Source: Frankia sp. RB7
Lineage (GTDB): Bacteria; Pseudomonadota; Alphaproteobacteria; Rhizobiales; Xanthobacteraceae
Assembly (NCBI GenBank): GCA_030403585.1
Contig: JAUEPE010000016.1
Coordinates: 62,001 to 126,000, forward strand
Direction: 5' to 3'
Length of the DNA stretch: 64,000 nucleotides
Shown here: piece after piece, positions 28,464-37,135 of the stretch
Layout: each line of letters opens with the position of its first letter
How positions within the stretch are numbered: position 1 is the stretch's first letter
Translations under genes and position numbers: made by a program
Notes under the pieces: generated by a model
Database searches by the model: none
The model's input: only the letters and a program-made list of their open reading frames with translations
Told to the model about the DNA's origin: nothing

Positions 28464-29555
28464 TCACCCCACCAAATACTTCTTCACCGCCGCCTCATCC
28501 CATTCAATCCCATTCCCCGGCTCCTCGCCCGGCAGCGCAAATCCATCCTTGATCTTCAGCCGCGTTGAAAGCACCGCGTCGGCCCAGTCGACATATTCCA
28601 GCCAATGCGCTGATGGTGTCACGCAGAGCAGATGCGCGCTGACCTCCGAGAACAGATGCGTCGACATCTCGATGCCGGTGGCATGCGCCAGTGACGCTGC
28701 GCGCATCCAGCCGGTGACGCCGCCAATGCGCTGCACGTCGGGCATCACGTAGTCGCAGGCCTCGGCGGAGAGCGCGGCTTGCATCGAGAACGCGCTGTCG
28801 AAATTCTCTCCGATCTGGACCGGCGTGCGCAGCGCGTCCGCGATGCGGGCGCAGCCCTCATAGTCGTCGTGGCGGGTCGGCTCCTCGATCCAGGTCAGGC
28901 CTTCGTCGTCGAGCATCTCGCCGCGGCGGATCGCCTCGGTCACCGTCAGCGCCTGATTGTAGTCGCACATCAGCGTTACCTCATCGCCGACGGCCTTGCG
29001 CACCGCGCGCACCACGGCTAGATCGTCGCGCGCCTCGGGCCGGCCGACGCGGATCTTTGCGGCCTGAAAGCCCTCGGCCAGCAGCTTGTGGGCTTCCTCG
29101 ACCGCGGCGCCCACCGGCATGATGCCGAGCCCCTTCGAATTGTAAGCCCTCACTGGCTTCGGCGCGCCGCCGAGCAGGCGGGCCAGCGCCAGGCCGCGCG
29201 CGCGGGCCAGCGCGTCCCACGCCGCCATGTCGATGCCGGATTGCGCCAGCCGTTGCAGCCCCGCAAGCCCCAGCAGCGTGAAACGCTGGGTCAGCTTGCG
29301 CTCGATCTCGAACGGCAGCAGCTCTTCGCCGGCGAGCAACTCTGACATTTCCGTGACCATCGCGGTGAGCGGCTTCAGGGCCGACGGCGTGATCGAGAAC
29401 AGATAGGCATGCCCAACCGCGCCCTGGTCGGTCTCGCAGTCGATCAGCACCAGCGGCGCCTTCGCGACCGCGCCGGTCGAGGTCAGAAGCGGCAAATTCA
29501 TCGGCACGATCACGGGGCGCGCATTGAAGCGCTTGATGCGGATGGTCTCGGTCAT
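28464..29555 (-). CDS. enolase-superfamily enzyme, mandelate racemase-like
   Basis: A 363-residue cytoplasmic enzyme that abstracts an alpha-proton from a carboxylate. The closest pattern is mandelate racemase: Asp and Asn of CDYNQALTV, Glu of WIEEPT, Glu of IGENFDS, Asp in MPDVQRIGGVTGW, and His in MSTHLFSEVSAHLL. The Lys-x-Lys pair of racemases reads KIR (AAKIRVGRPE), so the second base is Arg. This suggests a dehydratase or different racemase. The start at 29555 follows GGGAGA. It lies beyond a palindromic repeat from the sulfatase gene; a functional link is possible but unproven. Confidence 0.88.
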   Translation of the reverse strand: MTETIRIKRFNARPVIVPMNLPLLTSTGAVAKAPLVLIDCETDQGAVGHAYLFSITPSALKPLTAMVTEMSELLAGEELLPFEIERKLTQRFTLLGLAGLQRLAQSGIDMAAWDALARARGLALARLLGGAPKPVRAYNSKGLGIMPVGAAVEEAHKLLAEGFQAAKIRVGRPEARDDLAVVRAVRKAVGDEVTLMCDYNQALTVTEAIRRGEMLDDEGLTWIEEPTRHDDYEGCARIADALRTPVQIGENFDSAFSMQAALSAEACDYVMPDVQRIGGVTGWMRAASLAHATGIEMSTHLFSEVSAHLLCVTPSAHWLEYVDWADAVLSTRLKIKDGFALPGEEPGNGIEWDEAAVKKYLVG

Positions 29556-29746
29556 GGGATCTCCCGGCGGGGTGAATGCAGGTTCATGCCCGATCTTAAA
29601 CATTCGTCATGAAACGAAAAGGCGTTTGCCGCGACCACCATGAAATGGGGTTGCGCAAGCTCGCGTTTATTGGCTCTGTGCACGCCGCAAGCCGTGCCGC
29701 AAATCCCAAAGATTTGCGACAAGAACGCACACAACGGAGCCACGCA

Positions 29747-31309
29747 GTGAAACAAGAGATCTCCGAAGAACAGCGCAAGCATGGCATCCTCATTGGAGCC
29801 GTGGTCGCCTTCCTTCTGCTTGCGCTGCCGCTTGCAGTGTGGCTGGACCTGACGGAGCTGAACAAGACCGCGCTTCGCCGGCAAACCGCCGATCTCAATT
29901 CCGTCATATCAAGCGTGCGCAGCTACTATGCGTCCAACGTAGTCGGGCGCGTGCTGGCGAACCCGAACGGCTCGACCAAGGTCGTTCATAATTACGAATC
30001 CATCCCCGGCGCGATCCCGATCCCGGCGACGCTGTCGCTGGAGCTCGGCCGTGTCATCGGCGCGCAGCAGGAGAACATCACCTACCGCTTCGTCTCGGAC
30101 TTCCCGTTCCAGAACCGCGCGCCGCACCAGCTCGACAAATTCGAAAAGGATGCGTTGGCCGCGCTGCGCGCCGATCCCGAGCAGAAGATCTTGGATACCG
30201 AGACCTCGCTGTTCTCCGACAAGGTCCGCCTGGTCGCACCCGTCATCATGGGCCCGGCCTGCGTCAGCTGCCACAACAGCCATCCCGAGAGCCCGAAGAG
30301 GGACTGGAAGGTCGGCGACGTCAGAGGCATCCAGGAAGTCATCATCGCCCAGCCGATCGCCGCTAACATCTTCTCGTTCAAGTTTCTGCTCGCCTATTTC
30401 CTGATCGCCGCCGGCAGCGGCCTCTCGTTCCTGTCGCTGCAGCGCCGCCAGGCGAGCCGCATCAAGGGCATGAACAAGGAGCTCGAATCCGCCAACGACT
30501 TCCTCGCCTCGCTGTCGATGAAGATCTCGCGTTACATTCCACCGCAGGTCTACAAGAGCATCTTCTCCGGCCAGAAAGACGTCACCATCCACACAGAGCG
30601 CAAGAAGCTCACCATCTTCTTCTCCGACATCCAGAATTTCACCGCAACCGCGGAGCGGCTTCAGCCGGAGCTCCTGACCCAGCTCCTCAACGAATATTTC
30701 ACCGAGATGTCGGCGATCGCCCACGAATTTGGCGGCACCATCGACAAATTCATCGGCGATGCCATGCTGATCTTCTTCGGCGATCCCGAGACGAGGGGCG
30801 ATCGCGCCGACGCGCAGGCCTGTCTTCAGATGGCCTGGCGCATGCAGCACCGCCTCACCGAGCTCAACGCGAAATGGCGCGCCTCCGGCATCGAGCTGCC
30901 GTTCAAGGCCCGCATGGGTATCAATTCCGGTTATTGCAATGTCGGTAATTTCGGCAGCAGCGACCGCATGGACTACACCATCATCGGCGCGGAAGCGAAC
31001 CTCGCCGCGCGCCTGCAATCAATCGCCGAGCCCGGCGGCATCGTGCTGAGCTACGAGAGTTTTGCGCTGGTCAGCGACATCGTCCGCGCCCACGCGCTGC
31101 CCGCGATCACCATGAAGGGCATCAGCCGCGAGGTCATTCCCTATTCTGTGGACGCGCTCAACGATGCGTCGGCGGAGAAGAGCGGAATCATCACCGAGCG
31201 TGCGCCGGGGCTGGAGCTCTATCTCGATCCGGCCGTGGTGAAGTCCGGAGATACGGCGAGGGTGCGCTCGCTGCTGGAAAGCGCACTGGCCTCGCTGAAG
31301 CCGGCGTGA
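29747..31309 (+). CDS. membrane receptor adenylate cyclase with haem c-binding (Tll0287-like) sensor domain
   Basis: A 520-residue protein. A first membrane helix (about 13-33) and a second (about 211-231) flank a periplasmic domain of the DUF3365/Tll0287 type with CVSCH (172-176), the site for one covalent haem c. A class III catalytic domain follows: metal Asp294 in FFSDIQNFTA, Asp338 in FIGDAML, and Asn/Arg in GAEANLAARLQ. It probably makes cAMP in response to redox state or a gas at the haem. GTG at 29747 behind CGGAG is preferred; upstream in-frame codons look non-coding. Confidence 0.88.
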   Translation: MKQEISEEQRKHGILIGAVVAFLLLALPLAVWLDLTELNKTALRRQTADLNSVISSVRSYYASNVVGRVLANPNGSTKVVHNYESIPGAIPIPATLSLELGRVIGAQQENITYRFVSDFPFQNRAPHQLDKFEKDALAALRADPEQKILDTETSLFSDKVRLVAPVIMGPACVSCHNSHPESPKRDWKVGDVRGIQEVIIAQPIAANIFSFKFLLAYFLIAAGSGLSFLSLQRRQASRIKGMNKELESANDFLASLSMKISRYIPPQVYKSIFSGQKDVTIHTERKKLTIFFSDIQNFTATAERLQPELLTQLLNEYFTEMSAIAHEFGGTIDKFIGDAMLIFFGDPETRGDRADAQACLQMAWRMQHRLTELNAKWRASGIELPFKARMGINSGYCNVGNFGSSDRMDYTIIGAEANLAARLQSIAEPGGIVLSYESFALVSDIVRAHALPAITMKGISREVIPYSVDALNDASAEKSGIITERAPGLELYLDPAVVKSGDTARVRSLLESALASLKPA

Positions 31310-31364
31310 ATATGGTGGTTGAGTTTTGATTGAGCCCGGATGTTACCCGGAAGCAGGTGCGTCG

Positions 31365-31481
31365 CCTCTCCCGCTTGCGGGAGAGGTCGGCGCGAAGCGC
31401 CGGGTGAGGGTTCTGTCCTCTTGGGGGTTCTCGATTGCGGATGCACCCTCTCCCCAGCCCTCCCCCGCAAGCGGGGGAGGG
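31365..31481. repeat. paired palindromic elements (CCTCTCCCGC and CCCTCCCCCGC hairpins)
   Basis: A perfect hairpin CCTCTCCCGC-TT-GCGGGAGAGG (31365-31386), then CGGCGC-GAA-GCGCCG (31389-31403), then CCCTCCCCCGC-AA-GCGGGGGAGGG (31458-31481). Related in sequence to the 28300-28439 element; BIME-like, between convergent genes. Confidence 0.85.
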
Positions 31482-31539
31482 AGCGCACCTCCTCCGGCGA
31501 TGCAGTCGACTTGTTACAGCGCGAAAAGGTGCGCGTGAC

Positions 31540-32763
31540 TCACCGCGCCGCGCCTTCCGTGAACGCCGTCTCGATCACCGCCCCGAACGGTTGCCAGGAA
31601 CGGCCGTCGAACTGGACCAGCCGCGTCTGCTTGATCGGCAGATAGCTGTCGGGTGACGTATTCATCCTGATGCTGGGCAGGGCAACCGAGGGGTGATAAT
31701 CCCGCAGCGAATCGGCCTGGCGCATGATGTTCTCGCGCGACAAATCGTCGCCGCATTGCTTCAGCACCTGCGTCAGCGCCTCAGCCGCGGCGTAGCCATA
31801 GAGCGCGGCACTGTTGTTCGTGCTTTCGACGTGGTGATATTTATCCATGAAGGCGAACCAGTCCTTCATGGCAGGATCATCTTTCCATGCGGGATCGCTC
31901 GGATCCTTCAGGAAAGCCGTCGAGATCACGCCGGCCGAATTCTGCAGGCCGGCAGGCGCCATCGCATTGGCGATCGAGGCGGAAGCATCGTTCACGATGA
32001 CGACCGGGTGCCAGTTGAGTGCCGCAGCCAGCTTGATCACCTGGGCCGCCGTCGACGGCACGCCGAGAAAGACGAAAACATCGGCGCCCGTGCGCTTGAG
32101 GATCGAGACGTGCCCTTCGAGATGCTCATCCGAGATGTCGAAGGCGATGTCGACGAGGATAAGACGGTTCAGGCTGCCAAGACCTTCCTCGATGCCTTTG
32201 AGGAGCGCGCGTCCGAACTGGTCATTCTGCCACAGCACCACGATCTTGCGATGCGGATAATAGGCCTGGATGTAGTTGGCGTAGATGCGCCCCTCCGACC
32301 GGAACGCCGGCTGCCAGCCCATAGTCCAGGGAAACGCCTTGGCCTGGCTTAGCTCCTCGTCGCCGGAGGCGACGAACAGCTGCGGGACCTTCTTCTCGTT
32401 CAGATACCAGCGCGTGGCCAGATTGCCGGGCGTGCCGAACGATCCGAACATCAACTGCACATTGTCCTTTTCGATCAGGTTGCGGGTCAGCTCCAGCGCG
32501 GTTGCGGGATCGGAATTGTCGTCGCGGGTGATGAAGCGAACTTTGCGGCCGTTGATCCCGCCGCGATCGTTGATCATGTCGAAATAGGCGGCCTCCGCCT
32601 GGCCGATCGCGCCGAATTCCGACAGCGGTCCAGAATACGGCATGAGATTGCCGATGCGGATTTCCTTGTCGGGAGTGGGCTGGTCCGAACGCTGCTCCGA
32701 CATAGCCCCCAGTGAGGCGAGAGCGGCGGTCAAAACAAACAGCAGTCTGCCGGTGACGCGCAT
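31540..32763 (-). CDS. branched-chain amino acid-type ABC binding protein (LivK-like)
   Basis: A 407-residue periplasmic receptor of the Peripla_BP_6 family. A short hydrophobic signal (RLLFVLTAALASLGAM) is followed by EIRIGNLMPYSGPLSEFGAIGQAEAAYF, RFITRDDNSDPATALELTRNLI and VVLWQNDQFGRALLKG, all family-typical. These bind amino acids, amides or aromatic acids. No liv permease or ATPase genes are adjacent. ATG at 32763 (behind AAGG) is preferred; a GTG at 32772 is the alternative. Confidence 0.9.
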   Translation of the reverse strand: MRVTGRLLFVLTAALASLGAMSEQRSDQPTPDKEIRIGNLMPYSGPLSEFGAIGQAEAAYFDMINDRGGINGRKVRFITRDDNSDPATALELTRNLIEKDNVQLMFGSFGTPGNLATRWYLNEKKVPQLFVASGDEELSQAKAFPWTMGWQPAFRSEGRIYANYIQAYYPHRKIVVLWQNDQFGRALLKGIEEGLGSLNRLILVDIAFDISDEHLEGHVSILKRTGADVFVFLGVPSTAAQVIKLAAALNWHPVVIVNDASASIANAMAPAGLQNSAGVISTAFLKDPSDPAWKDDPAMKDWFAFMDKYHHVESTNNSAALYGYAAAEALTQVLKQCGDDLSRENIMRQADSLRDYHPSVALPSIRMNTSPDSYLPIKQTRLVQFDGRSWQPFGAVIETAFTEGAAR

Positions 32764-32926
32764 GCTCGACACCTTGTCGTTGGCCCCTGATAGAGGTCGG
32801 CTCGATCCGCACCAGGGCGAGTTGATCTACGTCAAGCGTTTGGCAATCCTGTGGCTGGGTGGTTCGCCCGATGGAAGCGGCAGGCGTGCTGACACTCCGT
32901 TTGCGACCAGTAGCGTTGCACTAGCC

Positions 32927-33072
32927 CCGTCATCCTGAGGTGCGAGGCTCGCGATGCAGCGCATCGCGGGCAGAGCCTCGAAGGATAGACGGCAACCATT
33001 GCAGCCGAGCGGAGAGAGCTGGGCCGTCGCCCTTCGAGGGCCGCTGAAGAAGCGGCCACCTCAGGGTGACGG
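32927..33072. repeat. palindromic intergenic element (CCGTCATCCTGAGGTG family)
   Basis: Terminal arms CCGTCATCCTGAGGTG and CACCTCAGGGTGACGG pair across 146 bases; inner hairpins include GCGATG...CATCGC and GGCCGCT...AGCGGCC. A distinct sequence family from the other repeats here. Confidence 0.85.
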
Positions 33073-33126
33073 TGATAAACTGATCGTCGCAGCCCGGATT
33101 CGTAGCCCGCATGAACGGACGATATG

Positions 33127-34062
33127 CTACGGCAGCCCGCGCGCCTCCAGCTGATGCACCAACAGCAGCGTCGGCTCCGCGAGGCTGTCGCCCGAACCGT
33201 CCAGCCCAAACGCAGCCGCGATGCCGTCGCGGCTGCGCAGCAGCGTGGCGCGTGGGCAGTGGCCAGCGCCGCACAGCGTCTTCTTCAGGGTTTCGCCCTG
33301 CGCCACGATGTTTGCGGGATCATTCGCGGCCCAGGCCAGCACGATCGGCGCGTCGACATTGAGGATGCCGGGAAACACCGAGCGCTTGTCATATTGAGCG
33401 GCGTCAGTGCCGAGATAGGCCTTCTCGCTGTCGCTGGCGTTCTTGCCGGCGCGATAGATGCCGGACACCAGCACGACCGCCGCGACATCGGCGCGGTCGG
33501 TCTGGAGTTCGGGATGCGCCAGCAGGCTCGCGACATGGAAGGCGCCGGCGCCGTAGCCGACCGCGACGATCTCGCGAGCGTCGCCGTTGAACAGGTCGAT
33601 ATTGCCGTGGATCCAGGACAGCGCCGCCGCGACGTCGGTTGCGCCCATCGGCCAGGTTGCGGTGGGCGCCAGGCGGTAGTTCACGCGTACCCCGATCATG
33701 CCGTTGCGCGCGGCAAAGCACATCGCCTCGTCCTGGATGTCGCGGGACAGCTCCGGCGCGCCGCGGTCGCCGGTGAAGGTGTCGCCGGCCACGAACAGCA
33801 GCACCGGCCGCGGCGTGTCCGCCTTGGTAGCCTCGCTGGTCGCGACGTCGAGCACATTGGCCTCGCTGTCGCCATAGCGCAGGCCGCGCGAGAAGGTCAC
33901 CTGCTCGCACAGCCGTGCGACGCCGCCGGCCGTCGTGTCGTTATCGGTGAGGCCGACCCGGACGAGATTGGACGGCGCGGTCAGCCGCACCGGCAATGGG
34001 CCATGCGCGGAGGCCGCTGTCACGGTCAGAACAAGCAAAAATGCGAGACAATTCTTCATCAT
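33127..34062 (-). CDS. secreted alpha/beta hydrolase-fold protein lacking catalytic residues
   Basis: A 311-residue protein with a signal peptide (MMKNCLAFLLVLTVTAASA) and the outline of a carboxylesterase of the BD-FAE/lipase type (LLFVAGDTFTGD, VRVNYRLAP, GATDVAAALSWIHGNI). The usual HGGG oxyanion motif reads AGDT, the nucleophile elbow reads GYGAG instead of GxSxG, and the region expected to hold the catalytic His has RDGIAAAFG. It is therefore probably not an active serine hydrolase and may bind a ligand or partner. The start is ATG at 34062 or 34059. Confidence 0.8.
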   Translation of the reverse strand: MMKNCLAFLLVLTVTAASAHGPLPVRLTAPSNLVRVGLTDNDTTAGGVARLCEQVTFSRGLRYGDSEANVLDVATSEATKADTPRPVLLFVAGDTFTGDRGAPELSRDIQDEAMCFAARNGMIGVRVNYRLAPTATWPMGATDVAAALSWIHGNIDLFNGDAREIVAVGYGAGAFHVASLLAHPELQTDRADVAAVVLVSGIYRAGKNASDSEKAYLGTDAAQYDKRSVFPGILNVDAPIVLAWAANDPANIVAQGETLKKTLCGAGHCPRATLLRSRDGIAAAFGLDGSGDSLAEPTLLLVHQLEARGLP

Positions 34063-34196
34063 GAGGGTGCCGGCCTTGAGCGCTTCATATTGGTGCGCCG
34101 GTTTGGCCTGTCTTTTCAATTCGCCTTATTACTTGATCTTGTCAGTTCATCTTGCGGCGATTTCACGGCATCCCTGGTTCGCCCCCGCCCGCCCGT

Positions 34197-34718
34197 TCAA
34201 TCTGCCGGCTGGAACGTGCAGTCTGCCCCACTGCCGTCCTTCTGCCTGATGGCATTGGGGTCGATCGTGCAGCTCAGCTTGCTCAGGCTCTCGAAATTCG
34301 ATCCCGCCGCGCCGTCGGGCGGAATGCCGGCCAGAGCCTCCGTCGCGAAGATCTCGTTGGCCGTGGAGCCGTTCACGTTCCTGACCTTCTTGCCGAAGGT
34401 GACCTCGCAGCTGCGCAAGGTGATGTCGACATTGCTGGTGCGGCAGACGATTCTATCAGCGGTCACCACGATCGGCTTTTTGTAGGGGATGTCGGCGTTG
34501 GCGGCGAACAGCATCGCCATCGCCTTCTTCTCGGCGCCCGACAGAATCGGCGACAGCGGCGCGATCACGCCCGCCAGCGCCAGCGCCGTGGAGCCCGAGA
34601 TTTTCGAAGGCGTGGCACCGGATGCACCCGCGACATGGGAGGCGCCGATAGGAACAATTACAAGTGCAAGTGCGATGCAGGCCCAAATCTTGAATTGAGA
34701 CCAAGTCGTGGATTCCAT
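34197..34718 (-). CDS. secreted protein, full-length copy of a partially duplicated gene
   Basis: A 173-residue exported protein of unknown function. After the signal (IWACIALALVIVPIGAS) it has a conserved segment (SGATPSKISGSTALALAGVI, then LFAANADIPY) and a C-terminal part with four Cys that could form disulfides. The start at 34718 follows GGGGGAG, 20 bases after the TIR gene stop. Its first 24 codons are richer in A/T and unlike the start of the truncated copy at 36691-36903, as if supplied by the inserted TIR module. Confidence 0.75.
   Translation of the reverse strand: MESTTWSQFKIWACIALALVIVPIGASHVAGASGATPSKISGSTALALAGVIAPLSPILSGAEKKAMAMLFAANADIPYKKPIVVTADRIVCRTSNVDITLRSCEVTFGKKVRNVNGSTANEIFATEALAGIPPDGAAGSNFESLSKLSCTIDPNAIRQKDGSGADCTFQPAD
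34482..34646. repeat. direct repeat, left copy (165 bp), inside the secreted-protein gene
   Basis: Nearly identical to 36697-36855, with a few substitutions and a 6-bp indel in CATCGCCATCGCC. Both copies encode the same segment of the secreted protein (GASHVAGA to NADIPY), in the same orientation, flanking the TIR-STAND gene. Confidence 0.95.
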
Positions 34719-34738
34719 TCGCGTCACTCCCCCCGTCA

Positions 34739-36613
34739 CTATGCCTCTCGGTAACCCTCAGGTGTCTGATAAGTGGCAATCAGAATCTGCTGAAGCCGTT
34801 CGTCGATCTCTTTGAGCGCCACTGGATCTCGCGCGATATCAACGTCCTCCCTTTTTATCTGAAGAGCGCGACTCTCCAGTTGAAGGTCAAAGAAATCCTT
34901 TCGCTCTATCTTTGAAAGGAGTTCAAGAGCTTCAGTCCAATTTCGCTGCTTAATTGCCTGACGAGACTGCAATTGCCAAGCATCATACTGGCGCCCTGCG
35001 GCCAACGCCAATTCGACCGTTTCCGGAAGAAGTTCCGAAACCCCGTACTCGATGGCAATCGCACACTCGAGGAGGGCTATGCTTACATTGACCGCAGCGA
35101 TGATAAGAGCATCGATTAGATCCGCCCCTAACTGACCATCGTTCATCTTTTTCTCGATCAGCGCCCTCGCTCGTGCAAATAACGTTGTCAACTCGACGTT
35201 TGAGTCTCTCCTGATTCTTGCGGAGACAACTTCAGGAGTGCGGTAGTAGCCACCCTCTCCAAGCTCGATGAGTGAGTAATCGAGCAGATCCCAGACATTG
35301 TCGATGATTTGCTTGTGATCGGGCTGGCTCATCAATTCCGATAACAATGTAAGCGGCAATTTTGGAAACCATCCGAGTGCAGTGAGAATATTTTTTTGAA
35401 GGGGTTCGAGCAATCCGCTGGAAAAAATGGCCTCTAGTGTCTTGTCCTGGAAAGCGTATATGGGCTCCGGATTTAGGTTAATCGAGTCGAAACTCTTGCC
35501 GCTATTCGTAAGATAAGCGACATAGTGAGCTGTAGCCGGATGCCCCCGCACCTTCTTCGAGATGGCGTTGGCAGCTTCAATGTTGAAGTATCGACTGTCA
35601 GTCTTCTTGCTCAATATGTACTGAATGTTTTGCTCGGATAGTTCACCGATTTCGTATTGTCGAACATTTGGAAGATCCGCGAGAGCCTCGGCGGCCAATC
35701 TCCTTTCCGACACATAGATGATGCGGAGGTTTCGTACTTGGTTGGACTGGCGAAATAGTGAGTTCAACCAAGGTTTGAGATTTCTGGCGCGATCTCGAAG
35801 GCCCCACCTAGTACGAAGCACAACGACTTGATTTAGTTCTGCCCAGTGGCCGAGAGACTTCAAGATCGTCAAGGCCTGCTTGTCTGTTTCAAGAGTTTGG
35901 AATGCAGCTATTTGACGCTCTATTTCCTCCTTTGACATTGTTCCGTCCAAGTCCTCCTTAAGACGAAGGTGAATATCGACTGCATCGGCCATGTCGGGCA
36001 GATCAAAGAAAGGTCCAGCATGTCTCATTGCCGGAAAGGAGTCGCGTATGATTTCTCTAGCAAAAGTGGATCGACCCATGCCGGGAATGCCAGTCAGCAA
36101 CAAATGCTGGATCGGAGCGCCGACCTGCGTAGGAGCGGACAATATATCTAGTTCGACCCGGCGGCTTAGGTCTTCGCGACCGACGAACACCTCCTTTACT
36201 TTCTCGGCGATCGATTGACGTTGAAGATATAGAATATTTCTCGCAATATCGTTCACTCGATATTGCGGTGTTGTTGTCATGTAGCGCTGCATCCAAGCAG
36301 GAAGAGTTTTGTAACTCTCTCCGTCAATGGGGCAAACCAAGATCTTGGCTTGTGTGTTTTCAATAACATTGAGTCTCGCCAAATTTTTCTCGAAGTTCAC
36401 CCAGGTTTTTTGCGAGTGGGGCGAGTGAAACAGAACGAAAATGGATGAGTTGCGTACGCCGTGTTCCATCGCGTCCAATGTGGCCTCGCCCGGCTCGATT
36501 GAACGGATGTCGTAGAACGCGCTCGAAACGTCGAGCCTTGCGTAAATCTTTTCGACGAAAGCCTTGTCCTCGCTGGCATGGGAAAGGAATATCTGTCCGG
36601 TAACGGCTGCCAT
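34739..36613 (-). CDS. TIR-STAND NTPase (bacterial NLR-like defence protein)
   Basis: A 624-residue protein. Residues 5-130 form a TIR domain (IFLSHASEDKAFVEKIY, DIRSIEPGE), with WVNFE placing Glu75 where TIR NADases have their catalytic Glu. FVGRED (144-149) starts a STAND/NB-ARC-like ATPase with P-loop GIPGMGRST (175-183, Arg replacing the usual Lys). A winged-helix-like part and helical C-terminal repeats follow. Such proteins sense phage components, oligomerise and deplete NAD+ to abort infection; that role is inferred. G+C is clearly below the neighbours. The start at 36613 follows GAGGG. The gene lies between direct repeats, indicating acquisition. Confidence 0.85.
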   Translation of the reverse strand: MAAVTGQIFLSHASEDKAFVEKIYARLDVSSAFYDIRSIEPGEATLDAMEHGVRNSSIFVLFHSPHSQKTWVNFEKNLARLNVIENTQAKILVCPIDGESYKTLPAWMQRYMTTTPQYRVNDIARNILYLQRQSIAEKVKEVFVGREDLSRRVELDILSAPTQVGAPIQHLLLTGIPGMGRSTFAREIIRDSFPAMRHAGPFFDLPDMADAVDIHLRLKEDLDGTMSKEEIERQIAAFQTLETDKQALTILKSLGHWAELNQVVVLRTRWGLRDRARNLKPWLNSLFRQSNQVRNLRIIYVSERRLAAEALADLPNVRQYEIGELSEQNIQYILSKKTDSRYFNIEAANAISKKVRGHPATAHYVAYLTNSGKSFDSINLNPEPIYAFQDKTLEAIFSSGLLEPLQKNILTALGWFPKLPLTLLSELMSQPDHKQIIDNVWDLLDYSLIELGEGGYYRTPEVVSARIRRDSNVELTTLFARARALIEKKMNDGQLGADLIDALIIAAVNVSIALLECAIAIEYGVSELLPETVELALAAGRQYDAWQLQSRQAIKQRNWTEALELLSKIERKDFFDLQLESRALQIKREDVDIARDPVALKEIDERLQQILIATYQTPEGYREA

Positions 36614-36690
36614 GATCCCTCGCGGTTGATGCTTGTCTGCTTGTCGGGTGAACTGGAGACGAATCAGTGGTCGCGTTGCCTTGGGGATCC

Positions 36691-36903
36691 TCACCAGTAG
36701 GGGATGTCGGCGTTGGCGGCGAACAGCATCGCCTTCTTCTCGGCACCCGAGAGGATCGGCGACAGCGGCGCGATCACGCCCGCCAGCGCCAGCGCGGTGG
36801 AACCCGAGACTTTCGAAGGCGTGGCACCCGACGCACCCGCGACATGGGAGGCGCCGGCCACGAGCATGGCACCGGCGAGGCAGGCCGATATCGTGAGTTT
36901 CAT
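36691..36903 (-). pseudogene. truncated 5' copy of the secreted-protein gene
   Basis: A 70-codon stub, MKLTISACLAGAMLVAGASH to NADIPYW-stop, matching the N-terminal half of the 34197-34718 product after its signal region. Homology stops exactly after the PY codons, where TIR-module sequence begins and a TGA follows. The start at 36903 has a good GAGGAG site and a normal signal peptide, so this is probably the original 5' end of the host gene. A short secreted peptide could still be made. Confidence 0.75.
36697..36855. repeat. direct repeat, right copy (159 bp)
   Basis: Partner of 34482-34646 in the same orientation. The two bracket about 2.05 kb holding the TIR-STAND gene; recombination between them would excise that gene and rebuild one intact secreted-protein gene. 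Confidence 0.95.
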
Positions 36904-37135
36904 GGGCGTCTCTCCTCGAAGGTCACGGCTTCGCCGTCGCGAAAGCGCGTTGAGCCTATGACAGATGGCCCATCTGGGGGAAGGCTGCATTCACAGCTTC
37001 AAGGAGAGTCGCGTGCGGAGAAGTCGCCCGATGTCGGTCGCGGCCGAACCGACGGCGGCCGCGTCGGACGGACGCGGCCGGGTATTCATGTCTGGCACAG
37101 GCGGACGATCGCACGCCTGCGCAAGCGCGGATAGA

